Shown here piece after piece: positions 15,285-23,757 of a DNA stretch of 39,962 nt. Made by a program: the position numbers and the translations under genes. Below the pieces are notes generated by a model. It searched no databases. It saw only the letters and a program-made list of their open reading frames with translations, and was not told the origin of the DNA. Origin of the DNA: JBJEQG01 sp051881635 (GTDB taxonomy: Bacteria > Bacillota > Clostridia > Oscillospirales > Acutalibacteraceae); NCBI GenBank assembly GCA_051881635.1, contig JBJEQG010000140.1:1-39962 (forward strand), given 5' to 3'. The number at the start of each line of letters is the position of its first letter. The stretch's first letter is position 1.

Positions 15285-16913
15285 TTAGTACATTCCGCCC
15301 ATGTCGGGAGCTGCCGGTGCTGCGGGAGCAGCCGGCTCTTTAATATCGGCAACCAAAGACTCTGTTGTGAGAACCATGCTTGCAACAGATGCGGCATTTT
15401 GAAGTGCGGAGCGTGTAACCTTTGTTGGGTCTACGATACCTGCCTCCATCATGTCCATGTATTCCTCTGTCAAAGCATTGAAGCCATAACCAACCTTGCC
15501 GGAAGCCTTGATGTTGGCAACAATAACTGAACCTTCAAGACCTGCATTTGCGGCAATTTGGCGAACAGGCTCTTCAAGAGCTTTCAATACAATAGCTGCA
15601 CCTGTCTTTTCGTCACCCTCAAACTGTGCAACCTGAGCGGCAACAGCCGGAATTGCATTCATCAAAGCTGTACCGCCGCCTGCAACGATACCCTCTTCAA
15701 CAGCAGCCTTTGTTGCGGCGAGAGCGTCCTCAATGCGGAGTTTCTTCTCTTTCATCTCGATTTCGGTTGCAGCACCAACCTTAATAACGGCAACGCCGCC
15801 TGCCAACTTAGCCAAACGCTCTTGGAGCTTTTCTCTGTCGAAATCAGATGTTGTTGTTTCAATCTGAGCACGGATTTGGTTAACTCTTGCATTGATTTCA
15901 TCACTGCTGCCTGCACCGCCAACAATGATTGTATTCTCTTTGTCAACCTTAATCTGGCGGGCACGACCCAACTGGTCGATTGTGGTTTCTTTCAATTCAA
16001 GACCCAATTCGGAAGAAATAACCTGACCGCCTGTCAAGATAGCGATGTCACGGAGCATTTCTTTTCTTCTGTCACCAAAGCCCGGAGCTTTAACGGCAAC
16101 ACAGGTAAATGTGCCACGCAACTTGTTCAAAATCAATGTTGTCAAAGCTTCGCCCTCAACATCTTCGGCGATAATCAAAAGTTTCTTGCCGGCATTGACA
16201 ATCTGCTCCAAAACGGGGAGGATTTCCTGAATGTTGGAAATTTTCTTATCTGTAATCAAAACATAAGCGTCATCGAGGTTTGCAACCATCTTATCTGTAT
16301 CTGTGCACATATAAGGTGTGATATAGCCACGGTCGAACATCATACCTTCAACAACTTCGGAATATGTTTCGGCTGTCTTGGACTCCTCAACAGTGATAAC
16401 ACCGTCCTTGCCAACTTTCTCCATAGCCTCAGCAATCAGGTTGCCGATAAATTCATCAGCGGCGGAAATTGTTGCAACTCTTGCGATGTCCTTAGAGCCT
16501 TCAACCGGTTTGGAATTTGTTTTCAAATTCTCAACAGCAGCGTCAACAGCCTTTTGAATACCCTTTTTGAGAACCATCGGGTTTGCACCTGCGGTTACAT
16601 TCTTCATACCCTCACGGATTAAAGCCTGTGCCAACAAAGTCGCTGTTGTTGTACCGTCACCGGCAACATCGTTTGTCTTGATTGAAACTTCCTTAACGAG
16701 TTGAGCACCCATGTTCTCGAAAGCGTCTTCAAGCTCGATTTCCTTAGCGATTGTAACACCGTCATTTGTAATGAGCGGAGCACCGAACTTCTTGTCCAAA
16801 ACAACATTTCTGCCCTTCGGACCGAGTGTGATTTTTACTGTATCTGCAAGTTGGTCAATACCTCTCATCAAAGACTTTCTTGCTTCTTCACCGTATGCAA
16901 TTTGCTTTGCCAT
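15285..16913 (-). CDS. groL: Chaperonin GroEL (Hsp60)
   Basis: This is the 60-kDa subunit of the double-ring chaperonin. The 542 residues align with the family throughout: the ATP site TLGPKGRNVVLDKKFG (about 29-44) and DGTTTATLLA (about 86-95), and the C-terminal Gly-Met tail ending DMGGMY after an Ala-Pro stretch. The start follows GGAGGTAATTT. It lies 37 bases after groES and is controlled with it by CIRCE. Confidence 0.98.
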   Translation of the reverse strand: MAKQIAYGEEARKSLMRGIDQLADTVKITLGPKGRNVVLDKKFGAPLITNDGVTIAKEIELEDAFENMGAQLVKEVSIKTNDVAGDGTTTATLLAQALIREGMKNVTAGANPMVLKKGIQKAVDAAVENLKTNSKPVEGSKDIARVATISAADEFIGNLIAEAMEKVGKDGVITVEESKTAETYSEVVEGMMFDRGYITPYMCTDTDKMVANLDDAYVLITDKKISNIQEILPVLEQIVNAGKKLLIIAEDVEGEALTTLILNKLRGTFTCVAVKAPGFGDRRKEMLRDIAILTGGQVISSELGLELKETTIDQLGRARQIKVDKENTIIVGGAGSSDEINARVNQIRAQIETTTSDFDREKLQERLAKLAGGVAVIKVGAATEIEMKEKKLRIEDALAATKAAVEEGIVAGGGTALMNAIPAVAAQVAQFEGDEKTGAAIVLKALEEPVRQIAANAGLEGSVIVANIKASGKVGYGFNALTEEYMDMMEAGIVDPTKVTRSALQNAASVASMVLTTESLVADIKEPAAPAAPAAPDMGGMY

Positions 16914-16950
16914 AATAAATTACCTCCAACAATAAAATGATAAGCGTTGA

Positions 16951-17235
16951 TTATTCAACGATTGCAAGAATATCGGACTGACGAACGATTGTATATTCTT
17001 CGCCGTCGAGTTTAACCTCTGTACCTGAATATTTGCTTGTGATAACTTTGTCGCCGACTTTGACATACATCTCAACCTCATTGCCGTCAACAATACCGCC
17101 CGGACCTACGGCAACGATTGTTGCGAATTGGGGTTTTTCCTGAGATGCGGCTGTCAAAACGATACCGCTCTTTGTGGTTTCCTCAGCTTCTTCTGTTTTT
17201 ACTACAACTCTGTCTGCCAATGGTTTAATTGTCAT
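16951..17235 (-). CDS. groS: Co-chaperonin GroES (Hsp10)
   Basis: The 94-residue lid of the GroEL chamber has the family's N-terminal IKPLADRVVVK, a mobile loop around 15-33 (EEAEETTKSGIVLT), and VGDKVITSKYSGTEVK. The start follows AAGGAGGCATCTGTT. First gene of the groESL operon, 47 bases from the CIRCE operator. Confidence 0.97.
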   Translation of the reverse strand: MTIKPLADRVVVKTEEAEETTKSGIVLTAASQEKPQFATIVAVGPGGIVDGNEVEMYVKVGDKVITSKYSGTEVKLDGEEYTIVRQSDILAIVE

Positions 17236-17281
17236 AACAGATGCCTCCTTCTAAATAATAAATATCATTGCTTTTTAATGT

Positions 17282-17308
17282 TTAGCACTCTCAACCTCCG
17301 AGTGCTAA
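17282..17308 (-). promoter_or_regulatory. CIRCE operator (HrcA binding site)
   Basis: TTAGCACTC-N9-GAGTGCTAA is a perfect match to the CIRCE consensus. It lies just downstream of the -10 box, so HrcA bound here would block groESL transcription until heat shock releases it. hrcA itself is not in the window. Confidence 0.97.
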
Positions 17309-17312
17309 ATGT

Positions 17313-17341
17313 ATTGTATAACCTTTCCGCAAAAAAATCAA
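17313..17341 (-). promoter_or_regulatory. SigA promoter of groESL
   Basis: On the minus strand TTGATT (17336-17341), a 17-base spacer and TACAAT (17313-17318). The expected start lies at the edge of the CIRCE element. Confidence 0.85.
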
Positions 17342-17384
17342 GTCTATTTTTCGTTCTTAATAAATTATTTACAAATAATAGAAA

Positions 17385-18509
17385 TTATTTTTTGAAATAC
17401 ATATAGACTTGGCATTTAATCATTCCGTTATAAAGTTTACGGCGTTTATCCGCAAGCCGTCCGAACATATCTTCAAAACGGTCATCGGGACTGATAATCG
17501 AATAACTGTAACCGTCACGCTTATGGAATTTTTCTCCCATGATTTTATACAGTTCACGGGACTGCTCCATATCCAAAAGGCGTTCACCATAAGGTGGATT
17601 ACAGATAATTGCCGCTCTCTCCAAATCTTCGGAGAAATCACGAATATCCCTTTGCATAAGGTGTATTCTTGCACCCACACCTGCTTTTTTGGCATTTTCC
17701 TCCGTCAGGCGGATAGCCTCCGGGTCTATATCATAGCCGTAAGCCTGAAACTCAGCGTTGCGGTCAATTTGATTTTGGGCAAATTCCCTTTCCTGCCGCC
17801 ATGCCTCAGCCGGAACGCATGACCAACGCTCCGCCGCAAAACGGCGGCGTAATCCCGGAGCAATTTTCAGGGCTTTTAATGCCGACTCAATCAAAATCGT
17901 ACCCGAACCGCAAAACGGGTCAATCACTCGGCTGTGCGGTCTGACATGAGATAAATCCGCCATAGCCGCTGCCAATGTTTCCTTAATCGGTGCTGCCGCC
18001 GCATTTTCACGATATCCACGCTTATGCAGTCCCATACCCGAAGTATCAAGCATAATGCTGACTTTGTCTTTAAGAATAAGGAATTGGATTTGGTGCGGTG
18101 TTCCCGTTTCGGCAAACCAATCTATACGGTAGTGGCGTTTCATACGCTCAACAACCGCTTTTTTGATAATCTTCTGACAGTCGGGTACGCTTGCCAATTT
18201 GGAGCTGAGTGAACGCCCCTTAACGGGAAAAGCCGCCTCTTTGTCCAGCCAATCCTCCCACGGCACTGCCAAAACACCTTGAAACAAATCCTCAAAGGTA
18301 TATGCGGAAAAAGTATTCAGCAAAACCAAAATACGCTCACTGTATCTCGAACCAATATTTGCCCTTGCCATATCAGCATAATTGCCCTCAAAGACAACAC
18401 GCCCGTTTTCGGGCTGTACATTTTTCATACCCATGAACCGCAGTTCATCGGCAACAAGTCCTTCCAATCCCAACAAACAGGGAGCAGACATTTGAAACAG
18501 ATTTTCCAT
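17385..18509 (-). CDS. THUMP-domain class I SAM-dependent RNA methyltransferase
   Basis: This 374-residue protein resembles B. subtilis YpsC and the N-terminal (m2G) half of RlmL, which modifies 23S rRNA. It has a ferredoxin-like N-terminus, a THUMP RNA-binding domain (about 45-155) and a Rossmann methyltransferase with DPFCGSGT (197-204, SAM loop), GYDIDPEAI (258-266) and the catalytic NPPYGERL (304-311). The target base is inferred from the family. An ATG at 18509 fits the family start. It lies alone after groESL, with no terminator visible before the next gene upstream. Confidence 0.92.
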   Translation of the reverse strand: MENLFQMSAPCLLGLEGLVADELRFMGMKNVQPENGRVVFEGNYADMARANIGSRYSERILVLLNTFSAYTFEDLFQGVLAVPWEDWLDKEAAFPVKGRSLSSKLASVPDCQKIIKKAVVERMKRHYRIDWFAETGTPHQIQFLILKDKVSIMLDTSGMGLHKRGYRENAAAAPIKETLAAAMADLSHVRPHSRVIDPFCGSGTILIESALKALKIAPGLRRRFAAERWSCVPAEAWRQEREFAQNQIDRNAEFQAYGYDIDPEAIRLTEENAKKAGVGARIHLMQRDIRDFSEDLERAAIICNPPYGERLLDMEQSRELYKIMGEKFHKRDGYSYSIISPDDRFEDMFGRLADKRRKLYNGMIKCQVYMYFKK

Positions 18510-18545
18510 TTTTCAATCTCCATTTTTCATATTGTTAAAAACAAA

Positions 18546-19223
18546 TCATCTTACCGCCGTCATGTAGGCATTATATTTTGACCTGCATAAATCACGGCAT
18601 TGAATGTATAAGTCCCGAATATCTTTATGTGGGGACAACAAAAGATAGCTTTCATTTTCAAGAAGTTCGGCAAGCGGCTTAATATCCACATCATACCGCA
18701 TATGATTTATTGCGGAAATATAGGGGATATATTTTTGTAATACGGGTTTATATGCCCCTTTCATCTCTCGGATTTCACATTTTTTTCGGAGTTTATCGCA
18801 AAAGCGGTCAACGGCATTAGCAAAAAATCTGCCGTTATATTGAATTTGGTCTTGTCCGTAATAACAACCAAACGGCGTTTCCCATGCCACTTTTTCTCTA
18901 TTCCCCCGTATAAGACGGGTAGTATAGGCATTTTCCAACAGGTCACAGTCAAAACTTTTTGACTTTAAGACATCATACTGATGAGATACATATTCATAGC
19001 CATGATTTGCAATATGGTTGAATATCTGTTCATTGATTTCCGTATTATCTGTTTTTGTTACGGACAGCCAACCGATATAATTGTTATCAACCGCCCCGAC
19101 AATAAAGACCTCACCAGTCAGCGTGAAATAGAGTTTAATGTATGCAATCTGTTGAGCGAGTTTATAATTAGGCACAACCGCATTTTCTTTGCAGACGAGA
19201 TTATAACTTTCTATTTGTTCCAT
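18546..19223 (-). CDS. Hypothetical protein, no family recognised
   Basis: A 225-residue soluble protein with no signal peptide or membrane segment. It is rich in Tyr, Asn and Cys and has a central region WETPFGCYYGQDQIQYNGRF (133-152 region). I cannot assign a fold; a nuclease or nucleotide-binding role would be guesswork. The ATG at 19223 follows AAAAGGAAAAG. The open frame extends upstream to 19412, but that part crosses the hpf terminator and its own promoter, so it is excluded. It has its own promoter and appears to be a single gene inserted between hpf and the RNA methyltransferase. Confidence 0.65.
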   Translation of the reverse strand: MEQIESYNLVCKENAVVPNYKLAQQIAYIKLYFTLTGEVFIVGAVDNNYIGWLSVTKTDNTEINEQIFNHIANHGYEYVSHQYDVLKSKSFDCDLLENAYTTRLIRGNREKVAWETPFGCYYGQDQIQYNGRFFANAVDRFCDKLRKKCEIREMKGAYKPVLQKYIPYISAINHMRYDVDIKPLAELLENESYLLLSPHKDIRDLYIQCRDLCRSKYNAYMTAVR

Positions 19224-19257
19224 TTGCTTTTCCTTTTCCAAGTAAAAATTATTTTTT

Positions 19258-19263
19258 ATTATA
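19258..19263 (-). promoter_or_regulatory. Extended -10 promoter of the hypothetical gene
   Basis: TGATATAAT on the minus strand (TATAAT at 19258-19263 with TG one base before). No clear -35 is seen. The site lies between the hpf terminator and the start codon 35 bases downstream. Confidence 0.5.
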
Positions 19264-19306
19264 TCATATCCAAAGTCACGAATAAAGAAGAATTTTCTAT
19301 TTGATA

Positions 19307-19342
19307 CCAAAAAAGTCCCCCACCCTTGCGAGTGAGGGACTT
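19307..19342 (-). terminator. Terminator after hpf
   Basis: On the minus strand AAGTCCCTCAC pairs with GTGGGGGACTT (mismatched inner pairs, short loop), followed by TTTTTTGG. It separates hpf from the gene downstream. Confidence 0.85.
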
Positions 19343-19356
19343 CCGTCAATTTGTCA

Positions 19357-19899
19357 TTATGTTTCGGGTTCAAGCAAACCATAAGTACCGTCTTTACGCT
19401 TATAAACAACATTGATTTCGTTGCTCACGCTGTTTCTGAACATAAAGAACTGATGTCCAATCAGGTTCATTTGGAGGATAGCTTCCTCAACGGACAGGGG
19501 CTTAACATCAAAGGTTTTCGTTCTGACAACCATATAATCCTCATCGGTGTATGGTTCTTCATCGTCATCGGAAAGAGCGGCAAAGTAGCTTTCGATGTCT
19601 GCATCGGGGCGGATTTTCTTTCCAATCTTTGTTTTGTTCTTGCGGATTTGACCGCCCAATATATCTACAACGGCATCAAGTGCATCGTTCATTTCCAGTG
19701 CTGTGCTTTCGGCACGGTACATCAAGCCGTTATCACGAACTGTGACTTCGACAACCTGACGGTTCTTTTCAACTGTAACTGTAACAGTTGCTTCCGCATC
19801 TGCCGAGAAAATACGCTCAAACTTGCTGAGTTTTTTCTCAGCACGCTCCTTAAAGTTATCTTTGAGGTTGACTTTTCTTCCGATCGTCATAATTTTCAT
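19357..19899 (-). CDS. hpf: Ribosome hibernation promoting factor, long form
   Basis: This 180-residue protein is a long-form HPF, which dimerises 70S ribosomes into inactive 100S particles in stationary phase. The N-terminal RaiA-like domain (1-100) binds in the mRNA/tRNA channel. The C-terminal domain (about 125-180) contains KPLSVEEAILQMNLIGHQFFMFRN, the conserved dimerisation unit. An acidic linker (about 105-120) joins them. The ATG follows TAGGAGGCATAGTT. Upstream is a TATAAT (19955-19960, minus) with a weak TTCCAT at 17 bases, and a leader hairpin (19929-19948). Confidence 0.95.
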   Translation of the reverse strand: MKIMTIGRKVNLKDNFKERAEKKLSKFERIFSADAEATVTVTVEKNRQVVEVTVRDNGLMYRAESTALEMNDALDAVVDILGGQIRKNKTKIGKKIRPDADIESYFAALSDDDEEPYTDEDYMVVRTKTFDVKPLSVEEAILQMNLIGHQFFMFRNSVSNEINVVYKRKDGTYGLLEPET

Positions 19900-20042
19900 A
19901 ACTATGCCTCCTACTTTTCATATCATACAAGCTAAAAGCATTTAGCTTATTTGTATTATAGCACATTAAATAAAAAAATGGAATACTTTTTCCAAAATTT
20001 ATTTAAAAATCGAGTACATTAAAGTCCTCTGACATTTCATTT

Positions 20043-20066
20043 AAAAAGGGCGAACCATGTTCGCCC
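20043..20066 (-). terminator. Terminator after the amidohydrolase gene
   Basis: GGGCGAA pairs with TTCGCCC around a 5-base loop; on the minus strand it is followed by TTTTTAA. Confidence 0.75.
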
Positions 20067-20088
20067 CCAAAAATTATATTTATTCAGT

Positions 20089-21249
20089 TTATATAACCCG
20101 TTTGCCCGAAATAAAAACGATTTTCGGTTTGTTCATGATATTAAGCGGGTCACCGTCAAAGAACAGTAAATCGGCATCTTTACCGACTTCTATTGAACCG
20201 ACACGGTTATCTATTCCGCAAATTTGAGCCGGTATTGAGGTTATAGCCCGCAAAGCGTCTGTTCTGTCCATGCCCTCACGCACCGCAACCGCCGCACAAA
20301 TCGGCAGATACTGTATCGGTGTTTCGGGGTGGTCGGTAATAATTGCTGTTGGAATATTTGCATGAGCCATAATACCTGCTGATTGGGTTGTAAGATTTTT
20401 CAGTTCAGGTTTACTGCGGTCAGTAAGAAAAGGTCCAGACAATACGGCGGCATTTTCCTCTTTCAGTTCCTCACAGATTAAATGCCCCTCCGTTGCATGA
20501 ACGATAACATAGGGAATATGAAATTCTTTTGCGATACGAATTGCGGTAAAAATATCATCGGCACGGTGGGCATGAAAATGGGCTGGAATTTTACCCTCCA
20601 AAAGCGGCATTAACGCCTCATATTTCGCATCAAATTCGGGCGGGTCAAACTCATCACTGTTTGTTTCCGCTTTTTTCCTGTCCTCCTTATATTTTTTGGC
20701 CTTTGTCAGCGTTTCACGGATAAGGGCGGCGGTTGCCATGCGTGTTACAGGCATTTGGTCTTTATCGTTATAAACGGATTTCGGATTTTCGCCCAAAGCG
20801 AACTTAATCGCCACAGGAGCGGCAACCAGCATATCATCAATACGGCGGCCATAAGTTTTCATAGCCAAAATCTGTCCCGCAATAGGGTTGGCACTGCCCG
20901 GACCTGTCAAAACCGTTGTCACGCCTGCCGAAACAGCCTCCGAAAAACAGCGATCCATTGGATTAACAGCGTCCAACGCACGAAGCTGAGGGGTTACGGG
21001 TTCGGTGCTTTCGTTGGCATCGTCCCCCTCAAAGGCAATACCGTCCTCAAAAATACCCAAATGCGTATGGGCATCAATAAAACCCGGATAGACGGACAAA
21101 CCTTTGCCGTCCATAATCTTATCTTCCGTATGGTTTGCGTTATAAACGCCGACTTCAATAATCTTTCCGTTCTCAATGCGGATATAACCGTCAGGAATAA
21201 CCGTATTGACACTATTCATTGTATGTACCGTAATATTTTTGATAATCAT
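20089..21249 (-). CDS. Amidohydrolase family metal-dependent hydrolase
   Basis: A 386-residue protein of the amidohydrolase superfamily (imidazolonepropionase-like). A small beta-sandwich domain comes first, then the TIM barrel with metal ligands in FIDAHTHLG (57-65), further histidines in AHFHAHRAD and VHATEGH, and an aspartate in AIITDHPETP. It ends with the SIEVGKDADLLFFDGDPL segment common to the family. The substrate is not evident; such enzymes cut cyclic amides, dipeptides or imidazolones. The ATG at 21249 follows AGAGGAAAAT; the frame extends 16 codons further upstream without a better site. It lies after the yab cluster, separated by a palindrome, and has its own terminator. Confidence 0.88.
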   Translation of the reverse strand: MIIKNITVHTMNSVNTVIPDGYIRIENGKIIEVGVYNANHTEDKIMDGKGLSVYPGFIDAHTHLGIFEDGIAFEGDDANESTEPVTPQLRALDAVNPMDRCFSEAVSAGVTTVLTGPGSANPIAGQILAMKTYGRRIDDMLVAAPVAIKFALGENPKSVYNDKDQMPVTRMATAALIRETLTKAKKYKEDRKKAETNSDEFDPPEFDAKYEALMPLLEGKIPAHFHAHRADDIFTAIRIAKEFHIPYVIVHATEGHLICEELKEENAAVLSGPFLTDRSKPELKNLTTQSAGIMAHANIPTAIITDHPETPIQYLPICAAVAVREGMDRTDALRAITSIPAQICGIDNRVGSIEVGKDADLLFFDGDPLNIMNKPKIVFISGKRVI

Positions 21250-21288
21250 ATTTTCCTCTGTAATTATTAAATATTTCCTATAACACAA

Positions 21289-21321
21289 CAAAGACAAACA
21301 AAAATTATTTGTTTGTCTTTG
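21289..21321 (-). terminator. Perfect palindrome/terminator between yabR and the amidohydrolase
   Basis: CAAAGACAAACAAA pairs with TTTGTTTGTCTTTG (14-bp stem, 5-base loop). The minus-strand continuation TTGTTGTG is not a clean T run, so it may be a partial terminator. Confidence 0.6.
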
Positions 21322-21371
21322 TCTTAAAATTTTTATTTCAACTTAAAACTGACGGCATTTAACCAAAAAGG

Positions 21372-21842
21372 TTAGTTTTTAGGCTGATTTCCGCCCCGTC
21401 TGGGAGAACTTCCTCTTTTGCTTTCATTAAAGCGTTTAAGGTCGGACATTTTTTCATCGCTGGTCTGTTTGAATTTCGCCATCATATCTTCAAAACTTGT
21501 CGGCTCATTTCTTTTTGGTGTTTGCCATTCATAACTGCTCGGTCTGTTCGGGCGGTTGTTGCCGCTATTGTTACTTGGGCGTTGCGGACGAGGCGTTCTC
21601 GGCTGTTGAGGCAGAGCTTTCTTGATAGACAGGCTGATTTTTCCGTCCTCACCGATACTCAAAACCTTCACCTTAACCGTTTGACCCTCGGTCAAAAAGT
21701 CACGGATTTCATTAACAAAAGTTGGTGCAACTTCGGAGATATGAACCATACCTGTTTTTCCGTCTGACAAATCAACAAACGCACCAAATTTTGTAATTCC
21801 TGTTACTTTGCCCTCTACTATCATTCCTACTTCAAGCCCCAT
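21372..21842 (-). CDS. yabR: S1 RNA-binding domain protein (YabR-like)
   Basis: The 156-residue protein has one S1 domain (about 1-75: GMIVEGKVTGITKFGAFVDL and KTGMVHISEVA), followed by a low-complexity Pro/Arg/Asn linker (about 78-115) and a charged tail. It matches YabR (general stress protein 13 family) by domain and by position after divIC. S1 proteins of this type associate with ribosomes or mRNA; the exact role is not settled. The ATG lies 23 bases after the divIC stop. Confidence 0.85.
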   Translation of the reverse strand: MGLEVGMIVEGKVTGITKFGAFVDLSDGKTGMVHISEVAPTFVNEIRDFLTEGQTVKVKVLSIGEDGKISLSIKKALPQQPRTPRPQRPSNNSGNNRPNRPSSYEWQTPKRNEPTSFEDMMAKFKQTSDEKMSDLKRFNESKRGSSPRRGGNQPKN

Positions 21843-21865
21843 AACTTAACCTATTCCCTCCATCT

Positions 21866-22183
21866 TTAATCACCGGCAATGTTGATAAAAACAAGTTCCC
21901 CGCTTTTTACATAGTCAAAGTTTTGTCTTGCAGCCTGTTCGATATAATCCGAAAAGCTGTCCAAATCATCTGTATCAACCGCATCGGCAATTTCTTTCAG
22001 TTCCTGTGTTTTAATCTTTTGGATTTCAAGTTCATGCTCTTTTGCGGTCAGCAGTTCTTGTGTATTGCTGATTTGGATTTGCTGTTCGACTATGGTTACA
22101 GCAATATACAGGATAAAAACTATGACGGCAATACACAATATCCATTGACTTTTCGTTTTGTGCTTTTTTCTTTCACCTTTCAT
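21866..22183 (-). CDS. divIC: Septum formation initiator DivIC/FtsB family
   Basis: A 105-residue single-pass membrane protein: a basic cytoplasmic N-terminus (KKHKTKSQ), a helix at about 15-33, then a coiled coil (about 35-75) and a short extracellular end with the typical YVKSGELVFIN. DivIC works with FtsL and DivIB in the divisome. The ATG at 22183 follows AAAGGGGTAAATACT; the in-frame ATG six codons earlier overlaps that ribosome binding site. The yabQ-divIC-yabR order is as in Bacillus. Confidence 0.9.
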   Translation of the reverse strand: MKGERKKHKTKSQWILCIAVIVFILYIAVTIVEQQIQISNTQELLTAKEHELEIQKIKTQELKEIADAVDTDDLDSFSDYIEQAARQNFDYVKSGELVFINIAGD

Positions 22184-22210
22184 AGTATTTACCCCTTTCA
22201 TGGAACAATA

Positions 22211-22708
22211 TCATTTTTGAACCGATTGTTCTTTTGTATTATACAACATTTTCTTATGACAATGCAAGTGAAATTTAGAGAATATATGATTTTTTTTCAT
22301 ATTTTTCTTTCTTTTTTCCCAAAATCCGCAAATTTTTTTTCGGAGAAAAGCCGTAAAGCGAAAAACGGGGCGAAAAACAAAATCAAAAAAGCGTTTTATG
22401 GCATTAAAAATAAAATCCGTTGATTTTTTGAGGTATTGTCCGACCGTAAAATAAAAGACGGCACAGGCAATCAGCTCTCCGAAAACGACATACCACCGCA
22501 CAACACCCATTGTGACGGATATTGAGTAGAGAAAGGTTATAATGGCGGCGAAACTCATAAATGCCAAATCAATTCCGAAAAGAACGGCTTTTGAGGGCTT
22601 GAAAATAACACGCAGCATCGCAACAACCGTATAAACAACGGCAATACACAATCCAACCGCAAACGACCATAAAAAGGCAATCGTTTGCTGATAAATCGTC
22701 AATTCCAT
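22211..22708 (-). CDS. yabQ: Spore cortex biosynthesis protein YabQ
   Basis: The 165-residue protein has four to five membrane helices in its first 110 residues and a long basic tail (about 118-165). Sequence and order match YabQ, a mother-cell membrane protein needed for spore cortex formation in Bacillus. Start at ATG 22708, 11 bases after yabP, with a weak ribosome binding site (AGAAAG) that may rely on coupling. Its presence indicates a spore-forming lineage. Confidence 0.88.
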   Translation of the reverse strand: MELTIYQQTIAFLWSFAVGLCIAVVYTVVAMLRVIFKPSKAVLFGIDLAFMSFAAIITFLYSISVTMGVVRWYVVFGELIACAVFYFTVGQYLKKSTDFIFNAIKRFFDFVFRPVFRFTAFLRKKICGFWEKRKKNMKKNHIFSKFHLHCHKKMLYNTKEQSVQK

Positions 22709-22719
22709 AATAAAACTTT

Positions 22720-23001
22720 CTACTTAAACAGTTTTGAGAAAAAGCCGCCGCTTTGCTGTCTGTTTTCGGCATAAGAAAGGGCATAAATTTCGCCGTCCAA
22801 ATTCAGTTCGCTTGTTTCCATACTGAATTTGTTGATATGCAAATGCTCTCCACGCACCGTCAATTCTCCAAGTTCCGTCACCATAACAACCGTCTGTTCA
22901 TCAAAGCCTGACACATCGGATACACCCGTTACCGTCAGTGTTTTTCTATTCTCCAAAATCAGATTATGTTTTGCCTTTGCCGCAAATTTTTCCTCTGTCA
23001 A
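22720..23001 (-). CDS. yabP: Sporulation protein YabP
   Basis: A 93-residue soluble protein with the YabP/YqfC fold: HNLILENRKTLTVTGVSDVSGFDEQTVVMVTELGELTVRG is the conserved core. YabP is made in the mother cell and is conserved in spore formers, where it is linked to cortex formation. The start is a TTG at 23001 with AAAGGGGAAAC ten bases ahead. The C-terminus (FFSKLFK) is amphipathic. Confidence 0.9.
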   Translation of the reverse strand: MTEEKFAAKAKHNLILENRKTLTVTGVSDVSGFDEQTVVMVTELGELTVRGEHLHINKFSMETSELNLDGEIYALSYAENRQQSGGFFSKLFK

Positions 23002-23065
23002 TGCTTTGTTTCCCCTTTCGGCACAAATTCTTTATAGTATATTTATGCCGAAAAGTCTGCGGATA

Positions 23066-23308
23066 TTACGGTATAATGCGGTACATTTCGGACGCAGCCT
23101 CTTTTTTTACATATTCGTTAAGGCTGACAACTTCGGCTTTAATCGGGTGAGCTCCCAAAGCAATTTCCAAAACATCACCGACCTTGACTTCATAAGAGGC
23201 TCTTGCCGCCTTGCCGTTAACCATAACACGCCCTGCGTCACACGCCTCATTTGCAACTGTACGCCTTTTAATAATGCGTGACACTTTCAAATACTTATCC
23301 AATCGCAT
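23066..23308 (-). CDS. rqcP: S4-domain RNA-binding protein RqcP
   Basis: The 80-residue protein is one S4 domain (MRLDKYLKVSRIIKRRTVANE) with VMVNGKAARASYEVKVGD. In Bacillus, RqcP (YabO) works with RqcH to add alanine tails to nascent chains on obstructed 50S subunits. The ATG at 23308 follows GGAGGTGAGAGT. The upstream extension of the frame runs into a palindromic spacer and is not coding. The place between hup/mazG and yabP fits. Confidence 0.9.
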   Translation of the reverse strand: MRLDKYLKVSRIIKRRTVANEACDAGRVMVNGKAARASYEVKVGDVLEIALGAHPIKAEVVSLNEYVKKEAASEMYRIIP

Positions 23309-23330
23309 ACTCTCACCTCCATTATAAATA

Positions 23331-23376
23331 TTGGGGCTTTGCCCCAAACCCTACAAGCCTTTTTGAAAAAAGGCTT
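23331..23376. repeat. Short-loop palindromes between hup and rqcP
   Basis: TTGGGGC/GCCCCAA with loop TTT (23331-23347), followed by AAACCC and a second palindrome AAGCCTTTTTGAAAAAAGGCTT (23355-23376). The first module is identical in its arms to copies at 13090 and 36510. Confidence 0.75.
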
Positions 23377-23404
23377 GACCTAAAAACGAATTTTTATGCG
23401 GAAA

Positions 23405-23442
23405 TAAAAAAGAGGGGCTGCTAACAAACCCCTCTCTTTTTT
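23405..23442 (-). terminator. Terminator after hup
   Basis: On the minus strand AAAGAGAGGGG pairs with CCCCTCTTTTTT (bulged), followed by T residues. It would end hup transcripts early and leave rqcP onward to partial read-through or a separate promoter. Confidence 0.8.
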
Positions 23443-23457
23443 GCAATATACAGAAAA

Positions 23458-23742
23458 TTAGTCGTTCTGAGCGTCAACAGCCTTTTTGAATGCCTGTCCT
23501 GCCTTGAATGCGGGAACGGTTGAGGCTTTGATTGTGATTTTTTCCTTTGTACGGGGGTCACAGCCTGTTCTTTCTTTTCTCTCATGGCTTTCAAATGTAC
23601 CAAAGCCTACAAGCTGTACTTTTCCGCCTTTGGCAACTTCCTCAACGATTGTATCAACAATCGCTGTCAAAGCCTTTTCGCTGTCTTTTTTTGTCAAACC
23701 TGATTTTTCTGCAACAGCAGCAATAAGTTCACTCTTGTTCAT
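23458..23742 (-). CDS. hup: DNA-binding protein HU
   Basis: A 94-residue histone-like protein. MNKSELIAAVAEKSGLTKKD, VQLVGFGTFESHERKERTGCDPRT and the C-terminal VPAFKAGQAFKKAV are standard HU. It dimerises, bends DNA and compacts the nucleoid. The cysteine in RTGCDPRT replaces the more usual asparagine or arginine. It lies between mazG and rqcP, 15 bases after mazG, with AACGGAGGAG before the ATG. Confidence 0.96.
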   Translation of the reverse strand: MNKSELIAAVAEKSGLTKKDSEKALTAIVDTIVEEVAKGGKVQLVGFGTFESHERKERTGCDPRTKEKITIKASTVPAFKAGQAFKKAVDAQND

Positions 23743-23757
23743 GTTTATTCTCCTCCG

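Noticed and set aside
15558..16622. Long open frame (354 codons) on the plus strand opposite groEL
   Set aside because: It is the antisense shadow of groEL, which is certain; the product is Cys- and Asn-rich with no family signal and no ribosome binding site.
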